Assembly: GCF_015674855.1 (NCBI RefSeq)
Contig: NZ_JADMLG010000006.1
Span: forward strand, 297,689-361,688
DNA: 64,000 bases
Reading direction: 5' to 3'
Source of the DNA: Nocardia bovistercoris
GTDB lineage: Bacteria; Actinomycetota; Actinomycetes; Mycobacteriales; Mycobacteriaceae
Shown here: positions 8,456 to 16,525 of the stretch, in pieces
How positions within the stretch are numbered: position 1 is the first letter of the stretch
Layout of the letters: the number at the start of each line of letters is the position of its first letter
Notes under the pieces: model-generated
Told to the model about the DNA's origin: nothing
The model's input: the letters and a program-made list of their open reading frames with translations, nothing else
Database searches by the model: none
Translations under genes and position numbers: made by a program

Positions 8456-9241
8456 ATGGTTTCTGAGCAACGCCGGATCGTCGTCGTCGGCGCCGGATCG
8501 GGCATCGGCGCGGCCACCGCGGCCCACTTCCACGAGCGCGGCGACCACGTGCTCGCGGTGGACCTGCGACCCAACGACACCCCCGCCGCGCAGCACGAGA
8601 CGGTCGATCTGCGCGAGGCGGACTCCATCGCCGAGTTGCTCGGTCGCATCGGCCCGGACTGGGACGCGCTGGCCTACGTCGCGGGCGTGCCGGGCACCGC
8701 GCCCGCCGCCGACGTGCTGCGGGTGAACTACCTCGGCATGCGCCTGTTCACCACCGGCATGCTGCCGCTGCTGCGCCACGGCGGATCCATCGTCACGGTG
8801 GCCTCGGTCGCCGCGCTCGGCTGGGAGCAGCGCATCGCGGACCTGACCGGACTGCTCGACGCGACCGACGCCGCGACCGTCGAACAGTGGCAGGCGGGCC
8901 AGGATCCGAACTATCCCGTGTACAGCACCTCCAAGCAGGCCGCGATCATCTTCGCCAAGCGCCTCGCCCCCAGCGCGTGGCAGAAGTTCGGCGTGCGGGT
9001 CAACACCGTGAGCCCAGGCCCGACCGAGACCCCGATCCTCACCGATTTCGAGGATTCCATGGGCAAGGAGGTGCTCGACGCGGTGAAGGCCACCATCGGC
9101 CGCCACGCCACGGTGGCCGACATCGTGCCGGTGATCGCCTTCCTGGCCGGGCCGGAGTCGCGCTGGGTCAACGCCCAGGACATCCACGTGGACGGCGGAT
9201 TCGTGGCCCCGATGATGGTTGGCGCGCCGATCGAACTCTGA
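8456..9241 (+). CDS. Short-chain dehydrogenase/reductase, 3-alpha-HSD/coniferyl alcohol DH-like
   Basis: This 261-residue SDR has the cofactor motif GAGSGIGA (12-19), Ser117 and the catalytic YSTSK (Tyr156, Lys160). The 38-residue insertion between Ser and Tyr is the hallmark of SDRs resembling 3-alpha-hydroxysteroid dehydrogenase and coniferyl alcohol dehydrogenase. It would interconvert an alcohol and a ketone or aldehyde. The start at 8456 has GGTGG 5 nt upstream; an ATG at 8444 is in frame but has no good ribosome site. Single-gene unit closed by a hairpin at 9256-9289. Confidence 0.85.
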   Translation: MVSEQRRIVVVGAGSGIGAATAAHFHERGDHVLAVDLRPNDTPAAQHETVDLREADSIAELLGRIGPDWDALAYVAGVPGTAPAADVLRVNYLGMRLFTTGMLPLLRHGGSIVTVASVAALGWEQRIADLTGLLDATDAATVEQWQAGQDPNYPVYSTSKQAAIIFAKRLAPSAWQKFGVRVNTVSPGPTETPILTDFEDSMGKEVLDAVKATIGRHATVADIVPVIAFLAGPESRWVNAQDIHVDGGFVAPMMVGAPIEL

Positions 9242-9255
9242 TCGGGACGCCGCGT

Positions 9256-9289
9256 GAGCGCGGCTCGCCGTGGACGGCGGGCCGCGCTC
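9256..9289 (+). terminator. Terminator-like hairpin after the SDR
   Basis: GAGCGCGGC pairs with GCCGCGCTC, continues through a T-G pair into CGCCG/CGGCG, and closes on the loop TGGA. The 15-bp stem begins 15 bp after the stop codon. Confidence 0.7.
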
Positions 9290-9354
9290 GGTCGTCTTGT
9301 CCCGACTCCCGGGAAGACCGCCGCGACAACGCGGTATCACCGGGGTGAACCTTG

Positions 9355-9367
9355 TTGCCGTTGGCAA
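9355..9367. promoter_or_regulatory. Perfect 13-bp inverted repeat upstream of the P450 promoter
   Basis: TTGCC-GTT-GGCAA lies just 5 bp before the -35 box of the second P450 operon. It is a separate palindrome from the regulon operator and could bind a second regulator. Confidence 0.35.
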
Positions 9368-9372
9368 TGATG

Positions 9373-9400
9373 TTGTCTACTGTATGCGTTACAGTATGAA
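9373..9400 (+). promoter_or_regulatory. Promoter with embedded 19-bp operator, copy C
   Basis: TTGTCT (9373-9378), 16 bp, then TATGAA (9395-9400) form a plausible promoter. The perfect operator TACTGTATGCGTTACAGTA occupies 9378-9396, filling the spacer. This predicts repression of the P450-SDR-CoA-transferase-hydratase operon. Promoter activity is inferred. Confidence 0.65.
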
Positions 9401-9444
9401 TAACTCCGAACAGCCGTGCGGTGTGACGAAGCCAGAGGTGAGCT

Positions 9445-10653
9445 GTGAACAGCCCAGTTGAGGACAAACCGGCGACGATCGTGGAAGTCCCCGATCCCCA
9501 CGATCCCTACCCCTTCTTCGCCGCACGCAGACGCGAAGGCGGCGTGTTCCACGGATCGGTGATGGACTACTCGCGGACACCGAAGGAACTGCGCCCCGCC
9601 GACAGCTACGCCGCCATGTCGTGGGCGGCGGTGAACAAGGCCCTGCGCGACAGCACGACCTTCAGCACCCAGCTCTACGACAGCACGATCGGCATATTCA
9701 TGGGGCCGACCATCCTCGCGATGAGCGGGCTCACCCACAAGCAGCACCGGAACCTGGTGTCGAACGCGTTCAAACCGCAGTCGCTACAGGTGTGGGAACC
9801 GGAGATCGTCCGCCCCGTCGTCGACGAACTCATCGACAAGTTCATCGACGAGGGCCGCGCGGATCTGGTGCGCGACTTCACCTTCGAATTCCCCACCCGC
9901 GTCATCGCCCGCCTGCTCGGCCTGCCGGAACAGGATCTGCCGTTCTTCCGCGAAGCGGCCGTGTCGATCATCAGCTACGCGAGCAACGTGCCCAAGGCGC
10001 TGCAGGCGTCCAAGGACCTGAAGCAGTACTTCCTCGGCCACATCGAACAGCGTCGCGCCACGCCGAGTGACGACATCATCAGCGATCTGGTCAACGCCGA
10101 GATCGACGGCGAGAAATTGTCCGAGCGCGCGATCTATTCCTTCCTGCGCCTGCTGTTGCCCGCGGGTCTGGAAACTACGTACCGCTCGACCGGAAATCTC
10201 ATCTTCCAACTGCTGCGGCATCCGGAACAATTCGCGGCGGTGCAGGAGAATCGCGATCTGCTGCCGCAGGCGATCGAAGAGGGACTGCGTTACGAGACGC
10301 CGCTCACCATCGTCCAGCGAAATGTGACCCGGGACACCGAACTGGAGGGCGTCGCCATTCCGGAAGGCGCGGTCCTGGATATCGTGCTCGGTTCGGCCAA
10401 CCGCGACGAGAATCGCTACGAGCGCGCGGAGGAATTCGATATCTTCCGCACCTACTCTCCGCACATCAGTTTCACGGCGGGCACCCACACCTGCCTCGGC
10501 CTGCACCTGGCGCGCATGGAGACCCGGGTGGCGATGGACGCGCTGCTGAGCAGGCTGACCAACATCACCCTGCTGCCCGAAGGCAACCCGCACATCTTCG
10601 GCCAGCCCTTCCGCTCGCCGACCGCGCTGCCGGTGACCTTCGATGTCGTCTGA
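9445..10653 (+). CDS. Cytochrome P450
   Basis: This is a 402-residue P450 of a different family from the one at 7044-8279. The I-helix motif is AGLETT (240-245), with Glu in place of the usual Asp; ExxR is Glu280/Arg283; the heme loop FTAGTHTCLG matches the FxxGxHxCxG consensus, with Cys350. The N-terminal PHDPYPFFAARRREGGVF is typical of soluble bacterial P450s. Start GTG at 9445 follows GAGG at a good distance. First of four tightly spaced genes ending at 13504. Likely role: oxygenation of the imported substrate; substrate unknown. Confidence 0.9.
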   Translation: MNSPVEDKPATIVEVPDPHDPYPFFAARRREGGVFHGSVMDYSRTPKELRPADSYAAMSWAAVNKALRDSTTFSTQLYDSTIGIFMGPTILAMSGLTHKQHRNLVSNAFKPQSLQVWEPEIVRPVVDELIDKFIDEGRADLVRDFTFEFPTRVIARLLGLPEQDLPFFREAAVSIISYASNVPKALQASKDLKQYFLGHIEQRRATPSDDIISDLVNAEIDGEKLSERAIYSFLRLLLPAGLETTYRSTGNLIFQLLRHPEQFAAVQENRDLLPQAIEEGLRYETPLTIVQRNVTRDTELEGVAIPEGAVLDIVLGSANRDENRYERAEEFDIFRTYSPHISFTAGTHTCLGLHLARMETRVAMDALLSRLTNITLLPEGNPHIFGQPFRSPTALPVTFDVV

Positions 10654-10686
10654 CCCGTCGCGCACCGACCGAATCCGAGGAGAGCT

Positions 10687-11451
10687 GTGACCACTCGCGA
10701 CCTTTTCGACCTCTCCGGCCGTTCCGCGCTGGTCACCGGCGCGGGCGGCGGCATCGGCGCGGCCGTCGCCGCCGCGCTGGCTGCCAGGGGCGCGGCGGTG
10801 CTCGTCACCGATCTCGACCCGGCGGCCGCGGCGGCCACGGCCGAGAAGATCGGCGCCGACGGCGGCCGTGCCGCGAGCGCCGCGCTCGACGTCGGCGACC
10901 GCGCCGCCGCCGATGCCGCCGCCGCGGCGGCCGCCGACCTGACCGGGGGCACCCTGAACATCGTGGTCAACAACGCGGGCATCACCGAACCCGCGATGTT
11001 CCGCGACACCACCGAGGAATCGGTGCTGCGGATGCTCGACATCCACGTGCTCGGCGCGTTCCGCTGCGCGCAGGCCGCGCTGCCGTATCTGCCGACCGAC
11101 GGCACCGGCCGCATCATCAACGTCACCTCCTCGGCGGGCCTGATCGGCACGCTGGGACAGGTGAACTATTCGGCCGCCAAATCCGCCATCGTCGGCATGA
11201 CGAAATCGCTGGCGAAGGAATTGGCGCGCAAGCAGATCACCGTGAACGCGCTCGCGCCCGCCGCCGCCACCCCGATGACCGCGACCATCCGCACCGATCC
11301 GAAATTCGCGGAACAGATGCTCAACCGCATTCCGATGCGGCGCTGGGCCGAACCGGAGGAGGTCGCGGGCGCGTTCGTCTTCCTCGCCTCCGACGCCGCC
11401 TCCTTCGTCACCGGGCAGGTGCTGCCGGTGGACGGCGGTCTGGTGATGTGA
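10687..11451 (+). CDS. Short-chain dehydrogenase/reductase, FabG-like
   Basis: This 254-residue classical SDR has TGAGGGIG (17-24), NNAG (95-98), Ser148 and YSAAK (Tyr161, Lys165), plus the C-terminal TGQVLPVDGG typical of 3-oxoacyl reductases and 3-hydroxyacyl-CoA dehydrogenases. In this operon a beta-hydroxyacyl-CoA or alcohol oxidation is more likely than fatty-acid synthesis. GTG start preceded by GGAGAG. It overlaps the next gene by one base (TGATG). Confidence 0.87.
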   Translation: MTTRDLFDLSGRSALVTGAGGGIGAAVAAALAARGAAVLVTDLDPAAAAATAEKIGADGGRAASAALDVGDRAAADAAAAAAADLTGGTLNIVVNNAGITEPAMFRDTTEESVLRMLDIHVLGAFRCAQAALPYLPTDGTGRIINVTSSAGLIGTLGQVNYSAAKSAIVGMTKSLAKELARKQITVNALAPAAATPMTATIRTDPKFAEQMLNRIPMRRWAEPEEVAGAFVFLASDAASFVTGQVLPVDGGLVM

Positions 11452-12707
11452 TGGGCGCCCCGAGCGCGGCGCCGCTGGCAGGCGTCACCGTGGTGTCGAT
11501 CGAACAGGCCGTCTCCGCGCCGATGTGCACGCGCACCCTCGCCGATCTCGGCGCGCGGGTGATCAAGGTGGAGCATCCGCGCGGCGGCGATTTCGCCCGG
11601 CACTACGACGACGTGGTGCACGGCCTCGCCGCGCATTTCGTCTGGGCCAACCGCGGCAAGGAATCGGTGACCCTCGACCTGAAATCCGCGGACGGCATCG
11701 CGATCCTGCACCGACTGCTCGACGAGGCCGACGTCTTCGTCTCCAATCTCGCCCCGGGCGCCACGGCCGCGCTCGGCTTCGGCCCCGACCAGATGGCCGC
11801 GCGCCATCCCGGGGTCGTGGTCATGGAGATCGACGGCTACGGCGCCGGCGGTCCGCTGTCGCACAAGCGCGCCTACGACCTGCTGATCCAGGCCGAGTCG
11901 GGGGTCTGCGCGGTCACCGGGACGCCGGGCGCGCCCGCCAAACCGGGGCCGCCCATCGCCGATGTCTGTTCGGGGCTGTACGCGGCGCTGGCCGTGCTGG
12001 CGATGCTGGTGCGCGAGCGCGGCGCCGACACGCCGTCGGCCGGGTCGGTGAGCCTGTTCGACACCGCCGCGGAGCTGATGGGCTATCAGCTCACCTACAC
12101 CCGCCACACCGGCGTCGACCAGCAGCCGCTCGGCATGAGCTCACCCGCCGTCGCGCCCTACGGCGCCTACCCCACCGCCGACGGGCGCACCGTCGTGCTC
12201 GGCACCACCAACGACCGCGAGTGGCAGCGGCTGGCCCGCGAACTCATCGGCCGCCCTGATCTGGCCGACGACCCGGCCTACGCGGGCAACGCCGACCGGG
12301 TCCGCCGCCGCGCCGACCTGGACGCGGCCCTGTCGCAGTGGTGCGCCCGCCACGACCTGTCCGAGATCCAGAAGCGCGCCGACGCCGCAGGAATCGGCAA
12401 CTCCCGCTACAACACCCCGAGCGAGGTCATCGACCATCCGCATCTGGCCGCGCGGGAACGCTGGGGCAGCGTCGACACCCCGGCGGGTCCGGTGCCCTCG
12501 CTGCTGCCGCCGCCGATAATCGCGGGGTACACCCCGCCCATGGGCGCGATCCCCGACCTCGGCGAGCACACCGACGCCGTACTCGCGGAGTTCGGATTCG
12601 CGGACGCCGATATCGCCCGATTCCGCGAGTCGGGCGCCATCGGGCCCACCGCCACGCGGGCACACCGACGTGCCGCACCGGCGCAGACGAAAGGACGATC
12701 CACGTGA
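11451..12707 (+). CDS. Family III (CaiB/BaiF) CoA-transferase
   Basis: This 418-residue protein transfers CoA between an acyl-CoA and a free acid through a glutaryl-type anhydride on an Asp. The catalytic Asp143 is in the conserved RAYDLLIQAESG context. N-terminal GVTVVSIEQAVSAPMCTRTLADLGARVIKVEHP and the downstream GGPLSHKRAYD are family signatures. The ATG at 11451 overlaps the SDR stop as TGATG; a GTG at 11448 is in frame one codon earlier. The C-terminus carries a short Arg/Ala-rich tail. It gives the cluster a ligase-independent way to move CoA onto a substrate. Confidence 0.87.
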   Translation: MGAPSAAPLAGVTVVSIEQAVSAPMCTRTLADLGARVIKVEHPRGGDFARHYDDVVHGLAAHFVWANRGKESVTLDLKSADGIAILHRLLDEADVFVSNLAPGATAALGFGPDQMAARHPGVVVMEIDGYGAGGPLSHKRAYDLLIQAESGVCAVTGTPGAPAKPGPPIADVCSGLYAALAVLAMLVRERGADTPSAGSVSLFDTAAELMGYQLTYTRHTGVDQQPLGMSSPAVAPYGAYPTADGRTVVLGTTNDREWQRLARELIGRPDLADDPAYAGNADRVRRRADLDAALSQWCARHDLSEIQKRADAAGIGNSRYNTPSEVIDHPHLAARERWGSVDTPAGPVPSLLPPPIIAGYTPPMGAIPDLGEHTDAVLAEFGFADADIARFRESGAIGPTATRAHRRAAPAQTKGRST

Positions 12708-13504
12708 CCGACGAATCCCCTTTGCTGATCGAGGACGTCGGCAACGTCCGCACCCTGACGCTGAACCGCCCGCACCGCAAGAACGCCATCACCATGGGCA
12801 TGTGGTCGGTATTGCGCGACACCCTGCACGACGCCACCTACAACCGCGACATCCGCGCGCTGGTGCTGACCGGCGCGGGTGACGCGTTCTGTTCCGGCGC
12901 CGACATCTCCGACGCCGCGGGCGTGGACGAATTCCCGGATCCGAGCCGCGACATGCGCGCGATCAACGAGGCGATCCTGCGCCTGCACGATCTGCAGGTG
13001 CCGACCATCGCGAAGGTGCGCGGGGTCGCGGCGGGCGCGGGCTGGAATCTGGCGCTCGGCTGCGATCTGGTGGTGGCCTCGGATTCCGCGCGCTTCTGTC
13101 AGATCTTCAGTCGCCGGGCGCTGTCGCTGGACTGCGGCGGCTCGTGGCTGCTGCCCAAACTGGTCGGGCTCCAGCAGGCCAAGCGGCTGGCGTTGCTGGC
13201 CGAAATGATCGGCGCCAAGGAGGCGCACGATCTGAACCTGGTCACCTATATCAAGGCCGAGGACGAGATCGACGGCTTCGTCGACGAACTCGCGACGCGC
13301 CTGGCCTCCGGTCCGCCGACGGCGCTTGCCCAGACCAAGGCGCTGCTCAACGACGGCACCGATCACACCATGCGCGAGGCGCTGGCCAACGAGGCGCGCG
13401 CGCAGACCATCAACCTGTCCGGGCGCGACGTGCTCGAGGCGTTCGCCGCGTTCTCGGAGAAACGCGATCCGGTATTCACCGGCGGTTGGGGAGCATCGGG
13501 ATAG
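12704..13504 (+). CDS. Enoyl-CoA hydratase/isomerase family protein
   Basis: This 266-residue crotonase-fold protein has FCSGAD (62-67) and GVAAGAGW (107-114) forming the oxyanion hole. The active-site loop SLDCGGSWLLPK places Asp143 where PaaG-type isomerases have Asp and hydratases often have Glu. GTG start at 12704 overlaps the CoA-transferase stop (ACGTGA), with AAGGA 8 nt upstream. It is the last gene of the operon and is followed by a UUCG hairpin. Its active-site loop closely resembles that of the hydratase at 3360-4178 (both D-x-G-S-W/T-WLLP), suggesting similar chemistry. Confidence 0.85.
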   Translation: MTDESPLLIEDVGNVRTLTLNRPHRKNAITMGMWSVLRDTLHDATYNRDIRALVLTGAGDAFCSGADISDAAGVDEFPDPSRDMRAINEAILRLHDLQVPTIAKVRGVAAGAGWNLALGCDLVVASDSARFCQIFSRRALSLDCGGSWLLPKLVGLQQAKRLALLAEMIGAKEAHDLNLVTYIKAEDEIDGFVDELATRLASGPPTALAQTKALLNDGTDHTMREALANEARAQTINLSGRDVLEAFAAFSEKRDPVFTGGWGASG

Positions 13505-13528
13505 GGGCGGCGGGACAGGCGGAAGTCG

Positions 13529-13548
13529 GGCGATAATTCGTTATCGCC
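13529..13548 (+). terminator. Terminator hairpin with UUCG tetraloop
   Basis: GGCGATAA-TTCG-TTATCGCC forms an 8-bp perfect stem with a stable tetraloop, 24 bp after the hydratase stop codon. A mismatch then three further pairs extend the stem outward. Confidence 0.7.
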
Positions 13549-13851
13549 GGACGCCGTCGAGAATTGCGGATCGGCCGAAGAATGTGACCCAGCCAACTTC
13601 GGCCGCCGAATGCGGCGCGATGTGCGCCGAAACACGCGCGCGGCGAGGTGAACGCACCGCTTCGAAACGCCCGACAGTAAAGGTCGTGGTATGATTTACC
13701 GTGCTACTTTCAGTCCGGCTGGTGCGTGCCCGAAACCGGGTGTCGGAAACACCTTTCGCGGACCGGAAAAGAGCGCAGGCTCATCGGCTTGGACCTGAAG
13801 TGACGTGTTCGTGTTCAGGTAAGTAGACCTATCACGGAAGTGGGATCGAGA
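13549..13851 (+). other. Leader region of the TetR gene, no gene seen
   Basis: No convincing open frame. It contains ACAGTAAAGG (half of the regulon palindrome, 13675-13684), a TATGAT box at 13690-13695, and a weak 19-bp match at 13697-13715 (TACCGT-N7-TCAGTC, 9 of 12 conserved positions). These could form an autoregulated TetR promoter, but no well-spaced -35 box was found. Confidence 0.35.
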
Positions 13852-14607
13852 ATGACGAAACGAAGCGCCGCAGCCAAGCGGCCGAGGCGCGAGCGTGGCT
13901 CTCTCAATCCGGACGACATCATCGAGGGCGCGTTCGAACTCGCCGAACAGGTCTCGATCGACGGACTGAGTATGCCGCTGCTCGGCAAGCACCTGGACGT
14001 TGGCGTCACCAGCATCTACTGGTACTTCCGGAAAAAGGACGACCTACTCAACGCGATGACCGACCGCGCGCTGAGCCAGTACGTGTTCGCCACCCCGTTC
14101 GTGGAATCGCGCGACTGGCGCGAATCGCTGCTCAACCACGCGCGCACCATGCGCAGCGTATTCCTCGGCAATCCCATCCTGTGCGATCTGATCCTGATCA
14201 GGTCGGCGCTGAGCCCGCACGCCGCGCAACTCGGCGCGCGCGGCATGGAGCACGCCGTGGAGAGCCTGGTCGAGGCGGGCCTCTCGGTGGACGAGGCCTT
14301 CGACACCTATTCCGCGCTGAATCTGCATATCCGCGGATCCGTTGTGCTGCAACGGCTCTACGACAAGAACAAGGAGCAGGACGCGGAGGCGGGCGCGTAC
14401 TACGACGACATCGCCATCGACCCCGACACCACTCCCCTGCTCGCCGAGGCGATGGCCAAGGGACGCAAGACCGGCGCACCCGACGACCGCAACTTCGAGT
14501 ACGGATTGAAGTGCATCCTCGATCACGCGAGCGCGCTGCTCGAAGCGAGCAAGAACGCGGCGGACGCGGCGTCGCGAGGCGTGAGCGAAGCGGCGGCAGC
14601 CGGATAG
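13852..14607 (+). CDS. TetR-family transcriptional regulator
   Basis: The 251-residue protein has an Arg/Lys-rich N-terminal arm and a TetR helix-turn-helix, LSMPLLGKHLDVGVTSIYWYFRKKDDL (about 39-65), followed by a long helical ligand domain. Start taken as ATG 13852; GTG 13840 is in frame but GGAAG then overlaps it. It is a single-gene unit between a hairpin upstream and a 15-bp hairpin downstream, in the middle of the catabolic island. This makes it the best candidate for binding the TACTGT-N7-ACAGTA sites around it; the ligand would probably be an acyl-CoA or pathway intermediate. Binding is inferred from position only. Confidence 0.88.
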   Translation: MTKRSAAAKRPRRERGSLNPDDIIEGAFELAEQVSIDGLSMPLLGKHLDVGVTSIYWYFRKKDDLLNAMTDRALSQYVFATPFVESRDWRESLLNHARTMRSVFLGNPILCDLILIRSALSPHAAQLGARGMEHAVESLVEAGLSVDEAFDTYSALNLHIRGSVVLQRLYDKNKEQDAEAGAYYDDIAIDPDTTPLLAEAMAKGRKTGAPDDRNFEYGLKCILDHASALLEASKNAADAASRGVSEAAAAG

Positions 14608-14669
14608 CGCGCGAGCGGGCAGCTCCTCCCACGGGGTGACAGCTGGTTCCGAGCCGAAACGAACGTCAC

Positions 14670-14704
14670 GAAAGGGCCGACGCGTCGAACGCGTCGGCCC
14701 TTTC
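14670..14704. terminator. Bidirectional terminator hairpin
   Basis: A perfect 15-bp stem GAAAGGGCCGACGCG with loop TCGAA lies between the convergent TetR (ends 14607) and hydratase (ends 14716) genes. Confidence 0.85.
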
Positions 14705-14715
14705 GGTGTTCGGAC

Positions 14716-15630
14716 CTATCCGATCTCGGGCTCGGGAACGTGGAAGTGCGCGTCGCGCAACCGGAACGCTTCCTTGGTGCCGTGTTCGGCGCGGGTCTTC
14801 ACGAAATTGAACTCACCGGGCGAGAACTGCAGATTCGTGCCGTAGGCGTGGAACAGATAACTGGCAACCTCCTCGCCCTGATACGCCTGGCTCTGCTCGA
14901 CCCACCGGAACGCCTCCTTGGCGATGACGACGCCGTCGGCGGGCATCTTCGCGGCCTTCTCCGCCCAGTAGCGGGCCCGCGCGGTCACCGCGGCCGGATC
15001 GCAGGTCTCGGTGAAGACGCCGAGATGTTCCACCGCGGCGGCTTCGATGATGTCGCCGGTCAACAGCATTCGACGCGCCAGCACCGGGCCGAGGCGATGG
15101 AAGAACATGTGCAGGCTGCCCAGCGCAGGCCCGAGGAAACGGGTGGCGGGCATGCCGACGCGGGTGTCGCGAGCGATCACCGAGATATCGGTCATCAACG
15201 CCATCTCGAAACCCCCGCCGAGCGCGTAACCGCTGATCTCGCCGACGGTGACCTTCGGGAAGCCCAGGAAATTGTGGTAGAAGTCGAAGGATTTCCGGTC
15301 GACGGTGAGCCTGCGGCGCTGACTCGGCCTGCTCTTGGCGGGCCGGTCGCCGTTGGCTCCCTTTTCCCCGTTCGCCGACTTCCCGCCGTACCAGCCGTAG
15401 GCGTTGTTCATATCGGCGCCGGTGCTGAACACGCCTTCCGCGCCGCGCAGCAGCACCACCGTGATGTCGTCGTCCTCGGCGACCTCGTCCAGGAAACGCG
15501 CGATGCCGTCCCGCATGACGGCGTCGTAGGAATTGCGCTGCGCGGGATTGTTCAGTGTCACCGTCGCGATCCTGCGATCCGGGTCGACCTCGTAGAGCAC
15601 GCGGCCGTCGGCGGCGCTGGAACTGGTCAT
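14716..15630 (-). CDS. Enoyl-CoA hydratase/isomerase family protein with a charged insertion
   Basis: This 304-residue crotonase-fold protein has FSTGADM and the oxyanion segment GYALGGGFEMALMTD, followed by the loop VGMPATRFLGPALGSLHMFFHRLGP. It is longer than the usual 260-270 residues because of a Gly/Lys/Arg/Asn-rich insertion of about 30 residues (YGGKSANGEKGANGDRPAKS onward) right after the first oxyanion segment. Second gene of a leftward pair, 43 bp after the thioesterase. The missing canonical Glu pair suggests a non-hydratase reaction; not certain. Confidence 0.82.
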   Translation of the reverse strand: MTSSSAADGRVLYEVDPDRRIATVTLNNPAQRNSYDAVMRDGIARFLDEVAEDDDITVVLLRGAEGVFSTGADMNNAYGWYGGKSANGEKGANGDRPAKSRPSQRRRLTVDRKSFDFYHNFLGFPKVTVGEISGYALGGGFEMALMTDISVIARDTRVGMPATRFLGPALGSLHMFFHRLGPVLARRMLLTGDIIEAAAVEHLGVFTETCDPAAVTARARYWAEKAAKMPADGVVIAKEAFRWVEQSQAYQGEEVASYLFHAYGTNLQFSPGEFNFVKTRAEHGTKEAFRLRDAHFHVPEPEIG

Positions 15631-15673
15631 CTGTCTCTTCCTTTACGTTCGCGGAGGGTGGTCGTTCCGGCGT

Positions 15674-16369
15674 TCAGCCGCGGACCGCGCGCTTGCCGTA
15701 GTGCACGGTGGCGAGCCGGTCCACCGGGCTGGCGACCGTGCGCACCAGCGCCGAACACAGCACCTCGCCCGCGCGCAGCAGGCGCGCGGTCGATTCGATG
15801 CCGCGCTCGACGAGCGTGCGTGTGATGTCGAAGTCCAACTCGACCAGGATCGGGGTCGGGCGGCGGTAGGTGATGTCCATCGACCGGGTCTTGCCCGACA
15901 GGCCGACCGCGCAGCTCTGATGCTGCACCACGGCGTCGAAGAAGACCCCGAGGAATCCGCCGTGCACGAGTCCGGGCGGGCCCTCGTGATTGAGCGGGAA
16001 GGTGATGCGCCCGCGCGCGGACTCCTCGTCGAGGTGGTCGAAGACGTATTCGGGGAAGCACGGGTTGAACGCGCCGATGTCGAAGGCGTGGTCGAGATAG
16101 ACGCGCTGGTCGGGCGTGGCGTTCGCGCCGAATCTCGGGGCGGGGTCGGGTGCGACGGCGGCGGCGAGTTCCTGTTCGGTCTCGGCCACCCGTGCCAGCA
16201 GTTCGTCGACCGCCGGATGCGGATGTTCCAGCGAAAGCAGCAGCGCGCCGAGCCTGCGCAGTGCGGCGGCCGCGGCGACGGTCTGCGGCAGCGGCGTCTC
16301 CCCGAACGGCGGCACCCGCCTGGCCTCGGCCACCGCGCCCGACGTGGGCGCACTCCCGTTCTCGACCAT
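15674..16369 (-). CDS. PaaI/4HBT-type hotdog thioesterase
   Basis: This 231-residue protein has a C-terminal hotdog domain with HGGFLGVFFD (136-145), the HGG...D pattern of PaaI-type acyl-CoA thioesterases, in which Asp145 is the likely catalytic acid. It would release CoA from a pathway acyl-CoA, for example to rescue CoA from dead-end esters. The first 90 residues are Ala/Pro-rich and helical and have no clear family match. Start at ATG 16369 with AGAGG 4 nt upstream; an in-frame GTG at 16384 is less likely. Divergent from the five-gene operon at 16526, with operator copy D between them. Confidence 0.8.
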   Translation of the reverse strand: MVENGSAPTSGAVAEARRVPPFGETPLPQTVAAAAALRRLGALLLSLEHPHPAVDELLARVAETEQELAAAVAPDPAPRFGANATPDQRVYLDHAFDIGAFNPCFPEYVFDHLDEESARGRITFPLNHEGPPGLVHGGFLGVFFDAVVQHQSCAVGLSGKTRSMDITYRRPTPILVELDFDITRTLVERGIESTARLLRAGEVLCSALVRTVASPVDRLATVHYGKRAVRG

Positions 16370-16420
16370 CGGACCTCTTTCCACGATACTTCCGCAACCT
16401 TGGCAGACGGGCGGACGGTA

Positions 16421-16448
16421 TTGTCTACTGTATCAGTAACAGTATGGG
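16421..16448 (+). promoter_or_regulatory. Promoter with embedded 19-bp operator, copy D
   Basis: TTGTCT (16421-16426), a 16-bp spacer and TATGGG (16443-16448) form a promoter-like pair. The perfect palindrome TACTGTATCAGTAACAGTA fills 16426-16444, the same geometry as at 9373-9400. It precedes the hydratase-hydratase-ligase operon by about 78 bp. Confidence 0.65.
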
Positions 16449-16525
16449 CGGTGATCGTCCCCGGACGATCTCCCGACGACCACGCTGTGATCAGGTTACG
16501 ACCATCCCGCGCAGGAGGACTGAGC

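Noticed and set aside
13690..13695. TATGAT as the TetR promoter -10 box
   Set aside because: No -35 box at a workable distance; kept only as a weak hint in the leader annotation.
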